Shown: piece after piece, positions 11,485-23,646 of the stretch
Layout of the letters: each line of letters opens with the position of its first letter
Numbering within the stretch: position 1 is the stretch's first letter
Origin: Roridomyces roridus
Taxonomy: Eukaryota > Basidiomycota > Agaricomycetes > Agaricales > Mycenaceae
Direction of reading: 5' to 3'
NCBI GenBank assembly: GCA_029378245.1
Contig: JARKIF010000094.1
Span: 58,493 to 122,492 of the forward strand
Length of the DNA stretch: 64,000 bases
Notes under the pieces: model-generated
What the model was told of the DNA's origin: nothing
The model's database searches: none
Seen by the model: the letters and a program-made list of their open reading frames with translations, nothing else
Translations under genes and position numbers: made by a program

Positions 11485-13691
11485 TTAGAAGGCCGCCTGA
11501 GCAGCAGCCCTCTCGGCGAGTGACCCCCGCGGCTCCCATACTTTCACATGCTTGGCTTCCTCGGCCTGCGCGTCAGCGTCTAGAGCGCCCCAAGCTCCCC
11601 CACCGGGTGTCTCAATCACCAACCGATCGCCCTTGCCCATCCAGACCGTGGCCTTGCCTCCGATATTGATGTCGCGTGTGCCAAGCGCCTCCGTCTCTGG
11701 AGTAAGGTCTCCGTCCTCCTTGCGAAGCCGCTTCACCCACGTGTTGCGGCCCAGCGCACCTGAGCCACCACCCTCCAAGCCATACGGCTGTCGCGTCCGC
11801 CGCTGTGAAAACGGGTCAGATACACGTAGCTCTCTGAATCAAGAACAAACCCACCTCGGAAAGTATTGAGACTTGCATCGGCTCAAGTACCTCCAGCTCG
11901 CGAACGACACCTTCCCCACCGCGGAATTTACCCTTCCCACCCGAACCTTCACGCAGACCAAACTGGTGAACAAGGACCGGGTACCGCCGCTCGAGGATCT
12001 CAACATCCCCAATTCGGGTGTTGGTGATATGCGTGTGGACCCCGTCGGTACCATGCCAACTCGGTCCAGCGCCAGAACCTCCTGCAATAGTCTTGCAAGC
12101 ATATTCAGCTCCCCTGTTCCCACCCGCTCAAGTCTGCTCTTACCTCATAGTAGCCCCACCCTGCGATGTTATTCCCGTCCTTGTCCTTCCCTCCAGTACC
12201 GAAAGTTAGGTTGCTGGGCACGATGATGAACAACGGGAGAGACAATAACTGTCAACACGACTTACTTGGTACAACCTTGACTAGCGGCACAGGCGTTGAA
12301 AGCTTTGAGGACGACATCCACAATTCGCTGAGAAGTTAGGACATTTCCACCGCAGACCGCCGCAGTGCGAGATGGCGCTAGAAGAGACTTTGGGGGTATC
12401 TTGACTGGAGAAGAGGCATCAATTCTCCGGCCCTTCTTGCTCAGAAAGATGACGTACTTTCCAAAGGGACCAGACAACCGGCGTTCAGGGGGATATCCAA
12501 ATCCAGCATGGAACGCATGCAATATATCACCGCAGAATGGACGACGGAAATCGGGGCATTGAGGTTCCCGCGTACTTCACAACCCGTGCCAGCGAAATCA
12601 AGGACCGCAGAGCCCTCGGATTCGTTGATATCAACTTTCAGCTGGATCGGCGAGCCATCGTCTAGATAATCAACGGCAGAGAGTGAGGTGCTACCCGCGC
12701 GTTTGACCACATCTCGCAGCAGATTCCGAACCGACGCCTCGGCGTTGGCGCGGATATGATACATGTATTCTTGCACCGTGGTGAGACCGTAGTCCTCCAC
12801 GACTGCCACGGGAGTCAGAAGTTGCATCCTGAGAACTGCGGTCCCTACTGGCGTGAATCAATTGGATTCCTTTATGGTTGGCCGCTATTTGCTGAGAACA
12901 CGGATATGTCAGAATCTGTACATGGAGAGGGACAAGAACATACCGCTTTAAGATCGCTTTCGACGTCACGGATGTTCCTACAGCCCGAACTGCCGGGATA
13001 TTGACTCGGCTTGTCAACCATGTATTCAACAAGCCCTTTGTGGTCGAATATCCCGCCATCAACGATCTTGAAGCTCACAATCTCGGCTCCTTCCTCAAAT
13101 ATGTTGACCGAAGTGGGGGGCATGGATCCGGGAAGAATGCCACTAGGTTCGGTTAGGTTTGGGCCAGATTACGGAGGATTCGGACTAGCCCAATGTCCGC
13201 GTGGTGGCCTCTCGAAGCTGTGAAGAAGATGATCTCCTTTGATTTGGCGTCGAAAACGGGGGTGATAATAGTTATGTCGGGCAAATGACTGCATAATCAT
13301 TCAGACAACCGTTCTTGGGATGGAATGGATGGAGACTCACGAGCCGCCCGCATGGGGTGAATTGGTCATGAGCACATCGCCCTCCTTGAGCGTCTTTCCG
13401 TACAACTTCATCTGATATTTTACCGCGCTGAGTGAACCGTCAAATCGGAATATAGAGCGCGGGTAATGGCTGTTACAAGCTCATAGATCCCAGATGGATT
13501 GGAATGAACGGAGCATTTGCAACGAGGTCCCCATCGGGAGCAAACAGCGCGCAAGAAAAGTCCAGCCGTTCCTTGATATTGGTGCTAATCGACGTCTGCT
13601 GCAGACTGCGGCCCATGGCCTCTGCTACGCTCATAAACCGGTTGGCGAACAGAGTCAAGATAATCGGATCTGGTTTATTCGTGGGCGCCAT
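11485..13691 (-). CDS. stand-alone hydantoinase B / 5-oxoprolinase C-terminal half
   Basis: The protein matches the HyuB half of eukaryotic 5-oxoprolinase (ATP-dependent opening of 5-oxoproline to glutamate). It starts at 13691 (MAPTNKPDP) and runs straight into the conserved block [20 protein letters not shown] and [17 protein letters not shown], then [65 protein letters not shown] and [20 protein letters not shown], ending with the Gly-rich tail [11 protein letters not shown] (last codon by 11488). Introns are short and keep frame. The ATP-binding HyuA half, normally fused upstream in fungi, is absent: the divergent UBR7-like gene begins 124 bp away. It may need a partner in trans, act on another substrate, or be a relict that stays open. 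Confidence 0.85.
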
Positions 13692-13814
13692 GGGTGATGA
13701 TGCTAGCTTTGCGGAGGTTACGGAGCGGTAGGAGAGGCTAGATGGCCTTGGAAGACGTTGATTGAGAGCAGCCGGGACTCGGGATTGGCGGGAAGGGAGA
13801 CAAGTGATGCAGTG
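13692..13814. promoter_or_regulatory. 123-bp bidirectional promoter region
   Basis: The interval between the divergent ATGs at 13691 (-) and 13815 (+). It must hold both transcription starts unless the 5' leaders overlap. No clear TATA box is visible. Confidence 0.4.
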
Positions 13815-15450
13815 ATGTCTCATCAAAAGCAGTCGCGTCTCGCTTCCACCAACATGAGCCAGGAGTCGGAGTCCCCGGCTGCCCCCGACAAATCCGAAAC
13901 CCTCGCAGACTACGTTGCATCTCAGGACGAGCTCGTCAAAGAAGCCGTGCGTTTTGCCACCAAGTAGCTCCACCCACCAAAATGAAGCATCTTCATACAG
14001 GGACTGGCACTTCCACACCAATTTTCTCAATGTACCTACGCGCTGGGTCATATTCGGTGCGTCCCTACTGAGCCTTCCTGCACGAAACTAACCGTCTCAC
14101 AAGACAAGCCGTCTACCTGTGTCTCACATGCCCGGAGGTGCGCGGAATATGCCCAGCATGCTCAATCGCGTGTCATACCGACCACAATCAAATCGAACTG
14201 CACGTTACTCTTCCAGAGGGTCTTGTAGTATCTCTGACTGCAGCTCAGATTTCCCAAACGCAATTTCCGCTGTGACTGCCCGACTGACGCGATCGCACAT
14301 CCATGCACGTTACATGCCGAACACGAGCCCATGAACGCGTCGAATCAATATGGACAGAATTTTCAGGCCAAGTTCTGTCGCTGTGGCAGATCTTACGACG
14401 CGAAAACGGAGCGCGAGACGATGATTCAGTGTCTTTCCTGTGAGGTAAAACGTCACTTTCTCCTCAGTCTCAAGTTAACGTGTCTCAGGATTGGTTCCAC
14501 GAGTCGTGTTGTATGCTCAGGACGCGACCAGAACCCACACCGCAACCTCCTGAAGAGGTTCCCGACGATGGTGCTTCTGACGTGTCTTCGGAGCTCCCCC
14601 CTCCACTTATATCTGCCGACGACTACGACGCCTTTGTCTGCCGTGAATGTGTCGACAAGATTCCCACTCTCAAGCGCTTTGTTGGGACGCCCGGGGCGAT
14701 TACGGTTGTTCGGGCTGACCCGTCTTCTCCATGGACGCGCCTCGGTGACGTTCCTTCTGTGGAAGACGGTTCTATTAACACGGATGCCTCTACGGCTAAC
14801 GCTGGCGAGAAGCGCGCGGCTTCCCCGGCCAACGACGAGCCTCCGGCTAAACGGGCGCGCACCGAGTCTGTTTCACGACCCTGCCTTGCTCCACCTCCAC
14901 TTCCTCTCGTCCAAGCAGCGTATACCAGCACGAGACTGGGCGATAACACGGCCTTGTGCACTGGCGACGTCTTTCTCACTGATAACTTTCGCGATCGTTG
15001 GTGCCGCTGCGATTCTGTGAGGGTTCTTACCATGTTGCTGAATTGTTGACTGACAGTCTCTAGTGTCTCCCATCTCTTGAGGCACATCCATACTTGCTTG
15101 AAGAGGAAGACACGTACGAGCCTCCAGAAGACCCGGATTCCGGTGCGGCTCACCCGTAGATTGTGCTCGCTTTCCGTCTCATTGCCATCAGGTCTAACTC
15201 TGGAAGAACTCGGTATGCGTGCTTTGGAGCGCATTCCACGCGATCGCGCCATTGACGGCATTCACGCGTTCAACGCGATGAGGTGAGACCGCACGAATTC
15301 TTGTTACTGATTCTTGTGCTGAGTGTTTCTAGGGACAATCTACGCGCGTACCTGCAGCCGTTTGCCGACGAAGGCAAGGTGGTCGGCGAGTCGGATGTGC
15401 AGACGTTTTTTGAGCAGCTGAACAAGTCACGCGCGGAGGCAGCCAAGTAG
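13815..15450 (+). CDS. UBR-box / PHD-type protein of the UBR7-Mlo2 family
   Basis: Five or more exons. The start is ATG at 13815 (MSHQKQSR) or 13854. After an acidic leader ([15 protein letters not shown]) comes a UBR-type zinc finger: [20 protein letters not shown] and [14 protein letters not shown], followed by the [19 protein letters not shown] and DWFHESC stretch typical of the PHD-like zinc-binding module. Further on are VCRECVDK, a bipartite basic [17 protein letters not shown] nuclear signal, [15 protein letters not shown] and a C-terminal helical region ending [14 protein letters not shown] with a stop at 15448. Family members (human UBR7, S. pombe mlo2) are nuclear E3-type proteins linked to N-degron or histone ubiquitination. 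It shares a 123-bp divergent promoter with the hydantoinase-B gene. Confidence 0.85.
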
Positions 15451-15713
15451 AGTTTTGATAACTGGCTCCGGAGGTTCCAGGTCCGATCTCAGTAGCGCGT
15501 TTTCTCCATTCCCTGCCGCCCTCCTATTGGTAGATACGACGAAATTTCAAATGTTTGCAAACCGGCCGTTGGAGCGCCGTCTAAGGATTTTCAGAGGCTT
15601 GCCCTGCGTGCTAAGAGACGTCATTGATGTTGCACGGATCTTGCACGGATCAGCTCTTAGAAAACGGTCACCATGTCCGACCGCGAGACCTATGTATACC
15701 TTTTCAACACCAA

Positions 15714-16820
15714 ATGGCTACCACCCCACTCGTGTGGCTCATAACAGGTTCTCAGATGCCCTCTGCTGCCCAACTATCCTCTGACTTCGATCGCTAATAG
15801 GAAGTGCCTCCGGCTTTGGGCAGTGTCTGGTCAAATCTGTGCTCGCTCGCGGTGACAAGGTTGTGGCTACAGCCCGACGGCTCGAGTCTCTCAAGCATCT
15901 AGAAGGGACGTCTGGCGTGTCTATCCGGGAGCTGGATGTCGCCGCTGGCCCAGAGGCCATTACTAAGATCGTGACCGAGATAGCAGCTATTCACGGACGC
16001 ATAGATGTGGTGGTGAACAATGCAGGTGGCGTCATAGCTCAGCTGGGAGAGCAACAGACTGAAGTGGATATGTAGGCTTAGGGTACGCTGGTTTGCTCGA
16101 GGAGACTGGGTGCGTGGCTGGTCTTTATCAGCAGCTCGACCACTGAATTATCTCGCAGATCGGCTCTGCTCCGCAAACAACTGGACGTGAACTACTTTGG
16201 TGTCATGGACGTGACGGCGGCGGTGCTTCCATTCATGCGCGCGCAAAAGTCTGGCACGGTGGTTATCATTGGATCGCGGTCGGCGTGGAAGACGGATATC
16301 AGTGTACGTCCCCCGTCTTTTGCTCGCAACTTGTTCTGATTCACACTGCAGGGGCTCGGTATGGTACTTTGCCTTGCCTAGAACAGGTACTCAATACTCT
16401 CTAGGCGCGTACGTCGCGTCGAAAGCCGCAGTTCACGCATTAGCGGAGACACTGACGGTGGAACTTGCGCCACTTGGCCTCCGTGTGCTGCTCGTCGCGC
16501 CCGGTGCATTCCCAACGGGCATTTACGGCCAGGGCTTCCCTGATCGGCCGAATCCGATTCCAGAGTATGATCAGCTCCGCGCGCTGAGCCAGTCGCGGTT
16601 CAATTCAATTAGCGGGACTGAGAAGGGGGACCCGCAGAAGGCCATGAACGCGGTTGTGGACGTCGTACGAGGTGAAGGCGTTGCACGTGGTCATCCTTGG
16701 CCTGCGATGCTCGTCTTGGGTGAGGATGCAGAGCGAGACTTTCGGCTCAAGACCACGAGGGTTCTGGAGGAACTGGATGAATGGAGAGATGTCGTTAGAG
16801 GCGTGAATCTCGACACATAG
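15714..16820 (+). CDS. short-chain dehydrogenase/reductase (SDR), copy 1
   Basis: Classical SDR. Exon 1 (15714-about 15747, MATTPLVWLITG) is spliced to GSASGFGQCLVKSVLARGD, recreating the TGxxxGxG cofactor motif. LDVAAG and VVVNNAGG follow (NNAG), then a short exon with LDVNYFGVMDVTAAVLPFMR and the catalytic Ser region VVIIGSRSAW. The Tyr-Lys site is YVASK in AYVASKAAVHALAETL, followed by the C-terminal substrate-binding part. It ends GVNLDT at 16820. Its closest relative in the window is the inverted SDR at 36049-37125, with the same architecture and a similar VVRGEG.A.G.PWP C-terminal block. The substrate is unknown. Confidence 0.87.
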
Positions 16821-17671
16821 ATAACTGTGTAGATAGATGGAACTGTATTGAATCATGGGGTATCGCGACAAGATCGTACAGAGGACCAGCACGAGGACAC
16901 ACGCTGCGCGTAAAACGGAATATTCCCGTACTCTCGGGTCACCAGCAGCCACAACTCCAGGCACGCCCAATCAAGGTTCGACGTCAGATCCACTCTGCAC
17001 CCATATGTGCCAGTATTCATCATCCATCCACGGAGGCCAGGGGTCGGAGGAGTTTGAGGTGCGGTTTGTTCGGGATGTAGACATTGGACCGATATAATTA
17101 ATCAGAGCAGAGTACTCCGAGCGCCATTCTGGAAGTATAGTAGGTGGAAAAGAGGCAGAGCAAGAGGATTCCTTTAGAAGTATCAAAATAGTCTTGCATT
17201 CATCTGAATAGTAGGTCCCTCCTGACGCGCCGGGGGAGCATCTAGCGGGATTTGTACCATTCCAGAGAGGGAGATCAAAAATCACAGCTTCCAAAGTTGA
17301 CGAGTGGATGGAAAGCGAGGCAAGAAGCACGGTGCGAGCTGTACGGAGGTTGACTGGTGCGATGGGGAACACGGCGTGCGATTGGTTTCCAAGACTGTCG
17401 ATCGAGAACGCGTTCATGGATGACTGTGGTTGTCGACGTCCAGGTCGACGTCTAGGGGCTGAGGATCGGCAGCATTCGGAGGGGAGTGGGCCTTGGGCTG
17501 TGGGTTCCTTTGGATCGTTTCTGTTATCCCGCGCTGCCAGAAGACCTCATGTCGCCTGCTTGAACGGAGAAGAGTCCAGAAAAGGAGGAACGAATCTGGC
17601 ATCAATCAATCATCGAGCTCGGAAAGGTCATAAATACCAAACATCTTCCATTGCCCTCTCTTTCACACCTC
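16821..17671. other. intergenic, one unsupported ORF
   Basis: Gap between the SDR and the monooxygenase. It holds a 148-aa minus-strand frame (listed separately) but no recognisable domain or repeat. Confidence 0.4.
16971..17417 (-). CDS. hypothetical ORF, 148 aa
   Basis: Open frame with no recognised domain. It has five Cys (for example NPARCSPGASGGTYYSDEC) and an acidic Trp-rich end (PWPPWMDDEYWHIWV). No clear signal peptide, and no partner exons found. It may be a lineage-specific gene or chance; nothing in the context decides. Confidence 0.22.
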   Translation of the reverse strand: MNAFSIDSLGNQSHAVFPIAPVNLRTARTVLLASLSIHSSTLEAVIFDLPLWNGTNPARCSPGASGGTYYSDECKTILILLKESSCSASFPPTILPEWRSEYSALINYIGPMSTSRTNRTSNSSDPWPPWMDDEYWHIWVQSGSDVEP

Positions 17672-19342
17672 ATGCCCGGCCAGCTTATCATAAATCCCCG
17701 CAAGGCCGGCGTCTCTCTGCGCGTCGTCGTCGTTGGTGGAGGTCTCGCCGGAATCGCCACCGCGTTCACCCTCCAACGCGGCGGCCACAACGTAACTGTC
17801 TTGGAAGCGAGCGATGGGACATCAAGGGTGAGCTCTTGCACTCCTCCTCGGTCGAATCGTCTCTGAGGTTCGTTCCAGAGTCATGGTGGAATACGGTGCG
17901 TGGGTCGCAGCGATCGAATGAATATACCCATTCATTCAATATTCGGCACAGCTCGCCACCCAACATGACCCGTATACTGAACCACTGGGGCTTGGGACCG
18001 CAACTAGCCAAAGCCGCCGTTAAATGTCGAAATTTCATCTTTCACCAATCCGACGGAGAGCTGCTAGGCAAGGTTCTACTGCACGAAGAATTCCTCAAGG
18101 ACCTCATGGCCGATTTCGTCTTCATCCAACACGGCGACCTGCAGTCGATGCTCCTCGACCTCGCGACGCGTGAGGGTGTCGAGTTCCGCTACAACTCCCC
18201 CGTTCGATCAGTCGACTGCGACACGGTCAGCGTCACGCTCGAGGATGGGGAGCAACTGCACGCTGATCTCGTCGTCGGCGCGGATGGTCCCAATAGCATG
18301 GTGCGCACGGAAATCATGGGCGAGGAGATCATGGGCGTACGCGACGGGCACCTCAGTCTCACTATGGCCATTCCGACGGACCTGATGATGGATGACGAGG
18401 ACCTGAGGCCACTAACCGGCGACGGAAATGTACGTCCCCGACGTTCTATGTCTTTACCTCGTCGCTGACCCCGCACAGTGGTGGGTATGGCTCGGCCCGA
18501 GTCTGCTCTTTCACGGGAGTCTCATCGTATGTTTTCTCTTTTCGGCCTTCCCAACACCGTCCTGACGCTGCGCAGCACGGCCGGAAAGAGTACTGCGTCA
18601 TTATTGGGCTGCAAGGTGTCCCACAAGAAACGCTCGACCAGTATGATGAATCCTGGGACAAGTCATATCCAATAGAGCACTTCGGAATCGATTTTAGCAG
18701 CTACGATATACGGTGCGCCACATCCTCCCGCGTGCTTGCACTACTCATCCCGTACACAGAGTCCAGAAACTCATGAAGCTCGCACGGAAAGTGACACCCA
18801 CAGTGCACTACCGTCGGCCAATAATGGAATCATGTGTCTGCGAGCAGGCGCGGATAGTTGTCGTCGGCGAGGCTTCACATGCACTCGTGCCCTCTGGCCA
18901 ACACAACGCGGGTCTTTCGATCGAAGATGCAGAAACGCTCGGCGGCCTCTTCTCGCGGATACAACACCGTTCTCAAATATCTCGCATGCTTGCTGCGCAC
19001 GAGGAGATCCGCCAGCCACGCTTCAGTTATGCACAAGACTGGGAGCTACGCAAGCGGTTTATGATGAGCGCGCCTCGCGGGCCCGAGCAAAAGGCGCGCG
19101 ACGCAGGCATCCGTCGGATGCAGCTCTACAACGACTGGGAACACATTGACGAGACACGTTTCCGGGAGATGTGGGGCGACGAGATGGAGATGTTCTCGTA
19201 TTTCGCCACGGACAAGGTCGACGACTGGTGGACCAAGTGGGGCTCACTCCTCGCTCGCGATACGGGCAAACCGGAGGTGCCCTTGACGCCAACTGTCGAA
19301 GTCTCAGTGTCGGGGCAACGACGCTCCACCTTTGTCTATTGA
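17672..19342 (+). CDS. FAD-dependent monooxygenase (salicylate-hydroxylase-like)
   Basis: Class A flavoprotein monooxygenase hydroxylating or oxidising a small, often aromatic, substrate with NAD(P)H and O2. Start at 17672 (MPGQLIINPRKAG). The dinucleotide motif VVVGGGLAGIATAFTLQRGG is in exon 1, which is spliced near 17827 to an exon carrying PPNMTRILNHWGLGPQL. Then come the DG motif DLVVGADGPNS, short exons WWVWLGPSLLFHGSLI and EYCVIIGLQGVPQETLDQYD, and the FAD-ribityl GD-type motif RIVVVGEASHALVPSGQHNA, in which the usual Asp is Glu (GE). It ends RRSTFVY at 19342. About 480 residues in six or more exons. Next to the SDR on the same strand, so a small redox pair is possible but unproven. 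Confidence 0.87.
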
Positions 19343-21077
19343 CATATCTTATGATCCAGGATCCTGCGCATCTACATACGTGCATGCCCTTCCCACGTCG
19401 ACCCTCACCGATGATACAATGTATCTATACCTATCTGTAGGATGCCCGCTGTATTTATCTCCATCGCATCGTCACGCCGCTATTCACGACCTTTCATTCC
19501 TCTTGCACATACCCTTCGAGCTACATACACACATCTGTACATGTACATCTACGAAAAGCATTCGGGGCAGGGCTCGAGCCTCTATGACAAGCATTTGTTG
19601 ACAGGAATGATAGCGAGGTGAGGTGTGGGCGCCGTTCAGTGCTCACATGAGCAGAAAGAGGCGCCCGTGGCTTTTTTTTCATTTAGAGTTTGGTTCCACC
19701 AAGTTGGACCGGCTTCAGGCTGACGTTCGTAGATGTATTCGACAGAGCGGCTTGAATTTTCTAGTGGATATAGAGCAGCATCCCAACGAGCCCGCTCGTT
19801 CCCGGGGTGCAACCGATTTAGACGGGAACAGGTGCAGACAACTGCCTCGTCGGAGGACGGAATCAGATTTGAACGGAACCAAAACGGGATCAAAAACGAT
19901 GCCCCAAAAGGCAGGTAGAAAGGCCTGGCGAGATATCAATGACGCAGCGTGGACAGTGGACATGCGATAGATAAAGCCGTATACACGGACTCCGAGGAGT
20001 CTCCCGTGCGCCCTATGTGCTCCTTTGGGCTGCAGCAGTGACTGGCGTAATTAATCGTGGTGGATTGGAATTTAGACCTTAAGCTGACCGTCCCGAATCG
20101 AGGACTGGACAGAGGGAATGGTTAGTTGGTGATCCGTTCGGAGTAACGAGTACATATGTATGTACCACAACTTTGTCGCCATCTATCACGATTTGCAGGC
20201 GATGCCACCAGACCAAGTGAGCAGCGAAACATCGGCGAAGGAAGCGCCGCTTGGATGGACGCGTCCTTCAATCTCTGCAACATTGCAAGGTTTGGACGTC
20301 GGATTTTGGCTCTCACCCACCGGCGGGGCTAGCCAAAATGGTAACATACCAATTGGGGATGTCTGTCTGTCTGTTTGCAATACTCTTGAAGTGAATTGAA
20401 TATTATTAGGTTTGACCTCATCTCAATTCAACGTGATGAGATTATTTCCCCGGCTGGATAAGCGCAAGAGCCAAGGGAGGCCGTTTTCGCTGAAGGGTGC
20501 GGCACGCAGCGCGAGAGTGGAGCGTCGTTGTTCCGAGTCATTGAGTCCGACCAAATGGCGTCGCAGCATGGTCTCCGCAGTAGTCCGGAATCAAATTAAG
20601 ACGACACTATTACATTCAGAAAACAATCGAATAGAAATGATGCTTTTCGTACTGAGGTGGGCAAGATAAAACTTGAAGCTTCAAGTCGACAACATGAGCA
20701 TTCCAGTTCAATTTAATTTTTTGGCGCCCAATTGAAGGATTCGGGCTGTCTCAGTCTAATTGCGCAGATGGAAGACAAGTCGTGCCAGAGAAAGAGAACC
20801 AGTTCGGCTTAGACTAGCCGTTCAGTCGCGGCTTCACGCGCACTTTTGGCCTGCAATCCGCCGGCGGAAAGATGTGGCAAAGCAGATTGAAAAGAGCTTG
20901 GAAAACCAGGACAGACACCGCGGTGGCATCAGAAGACCGAACAGTATGTAGCTGGCCGAAAAACGCAGAGAGTGGCAAACTCGATTCGGAGACCATGGTG
21001 GTTGAGTTGCAAGAGAGCAAGTTACACGTGACGTCACTGATGTACTACTATTTTGAGATAGGGGCTCGACTCTTCGT
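19343..21077. other. intergenic, nothing recognised
   Basis: 1.7 kb with only short chance frames. There is a small tetranucleotide repeat (TCTG) at 20361-20374 and AT-rich patches around 20590-20720. No gene, RNA or element recognised. Confidence 0.4.
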
Positions 21078-22312
21078 TCAAACAAACTGCGAATCTCCAG
21101 AAGCCTTCTTCGCGCTCAAATCCACCAAGGGAAGATCCATCGTCGGTTCCGAGTCCGTCGAGTGAGGTGCCGCTGCACGGAACGATTCCCCGATTGTATG
21201 TACATGATGATGGCTCGTTTCACCGGCCATTGCCAGACGATTGTTGAGTAAGACGAGAAGAGTGTTGCTGTACAATTTGCACAATATGACCCCGGAGACT
21301 TGGTGGAGTCCGTTGTGAGCTTTGATGAAAAAGACGAGATCCACGATGGCGGCGATGGCTGTTACGGTTCCCGTTTCCACTGTCAGACGCATGACTTGGG
21401 GGCATTTAGTACCGGGGCTTCGAGTCGCCGGTGGAGCTACGTACGGCGCGTTAAGATGTTATTTGTGTGTTCGAGTGCCTGCGCGCGACTACGAAGCAGC
21501 TGTGGATGGAGCCATTATCATTCTGACCGAAAAAGGTAGGGCAACTCACGAAGAAAGTCATTGAGACCGCAATGAAAATATCCACAGTTGCGCTGGTTCC
21601 AAGTCTGATGCCGACGGCACGGACAAGACCTGAGGACCGTGCAACCTCGGAAGCATCGTGGTATATCTGAACAGCTGTCAGCACACGCTTCTCAACGGAG
21701 TTGGGCTCACATAATACCCAACAGCTCCACCTCCGCCCAGCTGAAGAAGCGCCAATAAGATGACCACGGAGAATGGAATCCAAGAGCCAGAAATGATGCA
21801 TATCCGCCAACCGTAGAATATCTGGATTGGTCAAATCGACGTTCCCCGCCAGAAGGAAAGAGTAGGCACCTGCACTATGGCTCCGATGATGCTTGAGAGG
21901 ATCGGTACGTTGAGGAAGCAACTGTACATGTCGTACAGAGCAGGGATACTTCCCCATCCATAAACGAACCACTGGAATCCGTCATAGGTCGCAGAGCACG
22001 TCTGAGCCCAGTCCAATGCATATACGACATAGACTACCTCATTCTATTGAGCGCTGGTCCGCGATAGATGAGAGAAGCGGGCTCACCGATGGTCTTCAAA
22101 GCCACCTTGTCCTTCGGGAAGCCGATATTGTAAATGTATACCTGGGTGGTGAGGACACCCAAAAGACTCCAGTTGAACAATAAGCCAAGCAGGCGAGGTC
22201 CTGCCCTGCGCTGGAGTTCAGTCGCGAGTGGATAAAGAATATTGCTTGCTTACAGCCATATTATATCGCTGTGCGAGGGGTTCTCTGGCGGGGGAGTGAG
22301 GACGTGAACCAT
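21078..22312 (-). CDS. DUF6534-type multi-span membrane protein, copy 1
   Basis: Basidiomycete-expanded integral membrane protein of unknown function (DUF6534, about seven membrane helices). Start at 22312 (MVHVLTPPPENPSHSDIIWL). Exons then give LLGLLFNWSLLGVLTTQVYI, LDWAQTCSATYDGFQWFVYG (a family hallmark), LNVPILSSIIGAIVQ, FYGWRICIISGSW, a Leu/Gly-rich helix (FSVVILLALLQLGGGGAVGY), RLGTSATVDIFIAVSMTFF and the final exon RLTVETGTVTAIAAIVDLVF with ILCKLYSNTLLVLLNNRL and a hydrophilic tail. Introns are about 50-60 nt. Clearly paralogous to 32067-33356, which has the same exon layout and N-terminus. Confidence 0.85.
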
Positions 22313-23220
22313 GTTTCGTGGAAGAAGACTGGCTATCCAGAGACACTGCGATGTTTTATACACCGCGAGACGACATATCACTTGGTTCACTGCCTTTTGG
22401 TGGTCAAATGACGCTGGGCATCGCCCAACGATGAAGGGAGGAATGTTGGAGCGTCGAGCACCGTGAAGTTCCTCCAGTTCGATCGACATACTCCAAGAGG
22501 GTCAGAATATAGCGTAGAGTCCGCTGGCGAGCGCTGTGGGCTCATTTGAGTGCCAACAAGTTCAACGTTCAACTTGAAGGGCCGATAGTACTATGGTCGT
22601 AGATTTTAGGCGCCAAAATGACGCCACTGGAACAAGGACGTGATGCATGTTGAGGAAACCGCCAAGACGCTGTGTTCGAGTTCCATGTGGCCCTGGGGGA
22701 AAAAAAGTGAGAAATCGGATGGAACGGGTTGAGAGCAGAGTTCGGACAAATCGCGCCAAATAAAGTGCTGATCAACTTCGCTTGCTCTTCGCTATCATCT
22801 TAAGCCCTGGACGTCCTTCTTGCCTTTGTGCCGTCTGATCTTCAGACCTGTTGGTTTCTGGCTATATTAACTGCGGCTTTGGGCTCCTGTCTTTCTGAAT
22901 CGACCGCTGGGCTCCCGCCGTCGGCGTCAATTCCGACACTGGAACTCTGGAAGTGCATCTGCATCATCCTGACGCTCTAGGTCGCTCTATGTCGAACACC
23001 TGCTCCTCTGAGCGAATTTCCGGTCTTGTTTCCGACCCAAGTTTCCGCTGTCGACACCGGGTCTTCTGTCTTTAAATTTCTCTGGTGTCGATTCGCGGGA
23101 TGTGACCCGTTTGATAAATACTCATCTTTTCACAACTGCGTAGCTCATAGCACCGGGATTACAACAACATTATAAAGAATCACCAGCTTTCTGCGAGTCT
23201 CATCCAGATCCTCGACAAAA
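22313..23220. other. intergenic, upstream of small secreted gene
   Basis: No gene recognised. It contains the promoter of the next gene, including a 15-nt sequence at 23142-23155 that recurs before the decayed copy, and a TATA box at 23171. Confidence 0.4.
23171..23176 (+). promoter_or_regulatory. TATA box (TATAAA)
   Basis: TATAAA 50 bp upstream of the ATG at 23221. The same arrangement precedes several of the neighbouring small secreted-protein genes. Confidence 0.55.
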
Positions 23221-23646
23221 ATGTTTCAAAGCAGCAAAGTCGCCACTTTCTTCTTGCTTGTATGTCTGCGCTATTCAATTCCCCCATGCATCTCTGAATC
23301 AAGTTGATCACAGATCGTGGCTGCTACCAAAGCACAAGAAACCCTCACAGTCACCCTAGACAATGTGCCTCAATTGCTCAGCGCTCTCGCGATGGACGAA
23401 ACATTCACCTTGGCACCCCTCGACGATTTTGGTCTCTCGACTTTTCCCACCGCTGGCCTCAACGTCGTTGTCATGCAGCCCATCTCAGTCCTGGCCACCG
23501 CGTTGCCCGTCGCCACTCTCTCTGCCTCCGAGACGGGAGGCGACCTGTTCGTCGAGTTTTATAAGGCAGCTCATTTTGGAGGATTTCAGACTGAATTGAT
23601 TGCAGGAGAAGAAGACCCTTCTGCCGAATCAGTTACAGTGGAATAA
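23221..23646 (+). CDS. small secreted protein, copy A of a tandem pair
   Basis: 123-aa protein of unrecognised family. Exon 1 (23221-23259, MFQSSKVATFFLL) and the start of exon 2 (from 23314, IVAATKAQ) together form a signal peptide, split by a 54-nt intron with GTATGT donor and CACAG acceptor. The mature part has no Cys and is rich in Leu/Ala/Val/Thr (TVTLDNVPQLLSALAMDE, LDDFGLSTFPTAGLNVVVM) and ends SAESVTVE. A decayed second copy lies 740 bp downstream. Extracellular by inference; function unknown. Confidence 0.7.

Noticed and set aside
13473..14051. Extended N-terminus of the hydantoinase-B gene from 14051
   Set aside because: The extra in-frame residues are antisense to the first UBR7-like exon and do not resemble HyuA.
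20361..20374. TCTG microsatellite
   Set aside because: Too short to be noteworthy.
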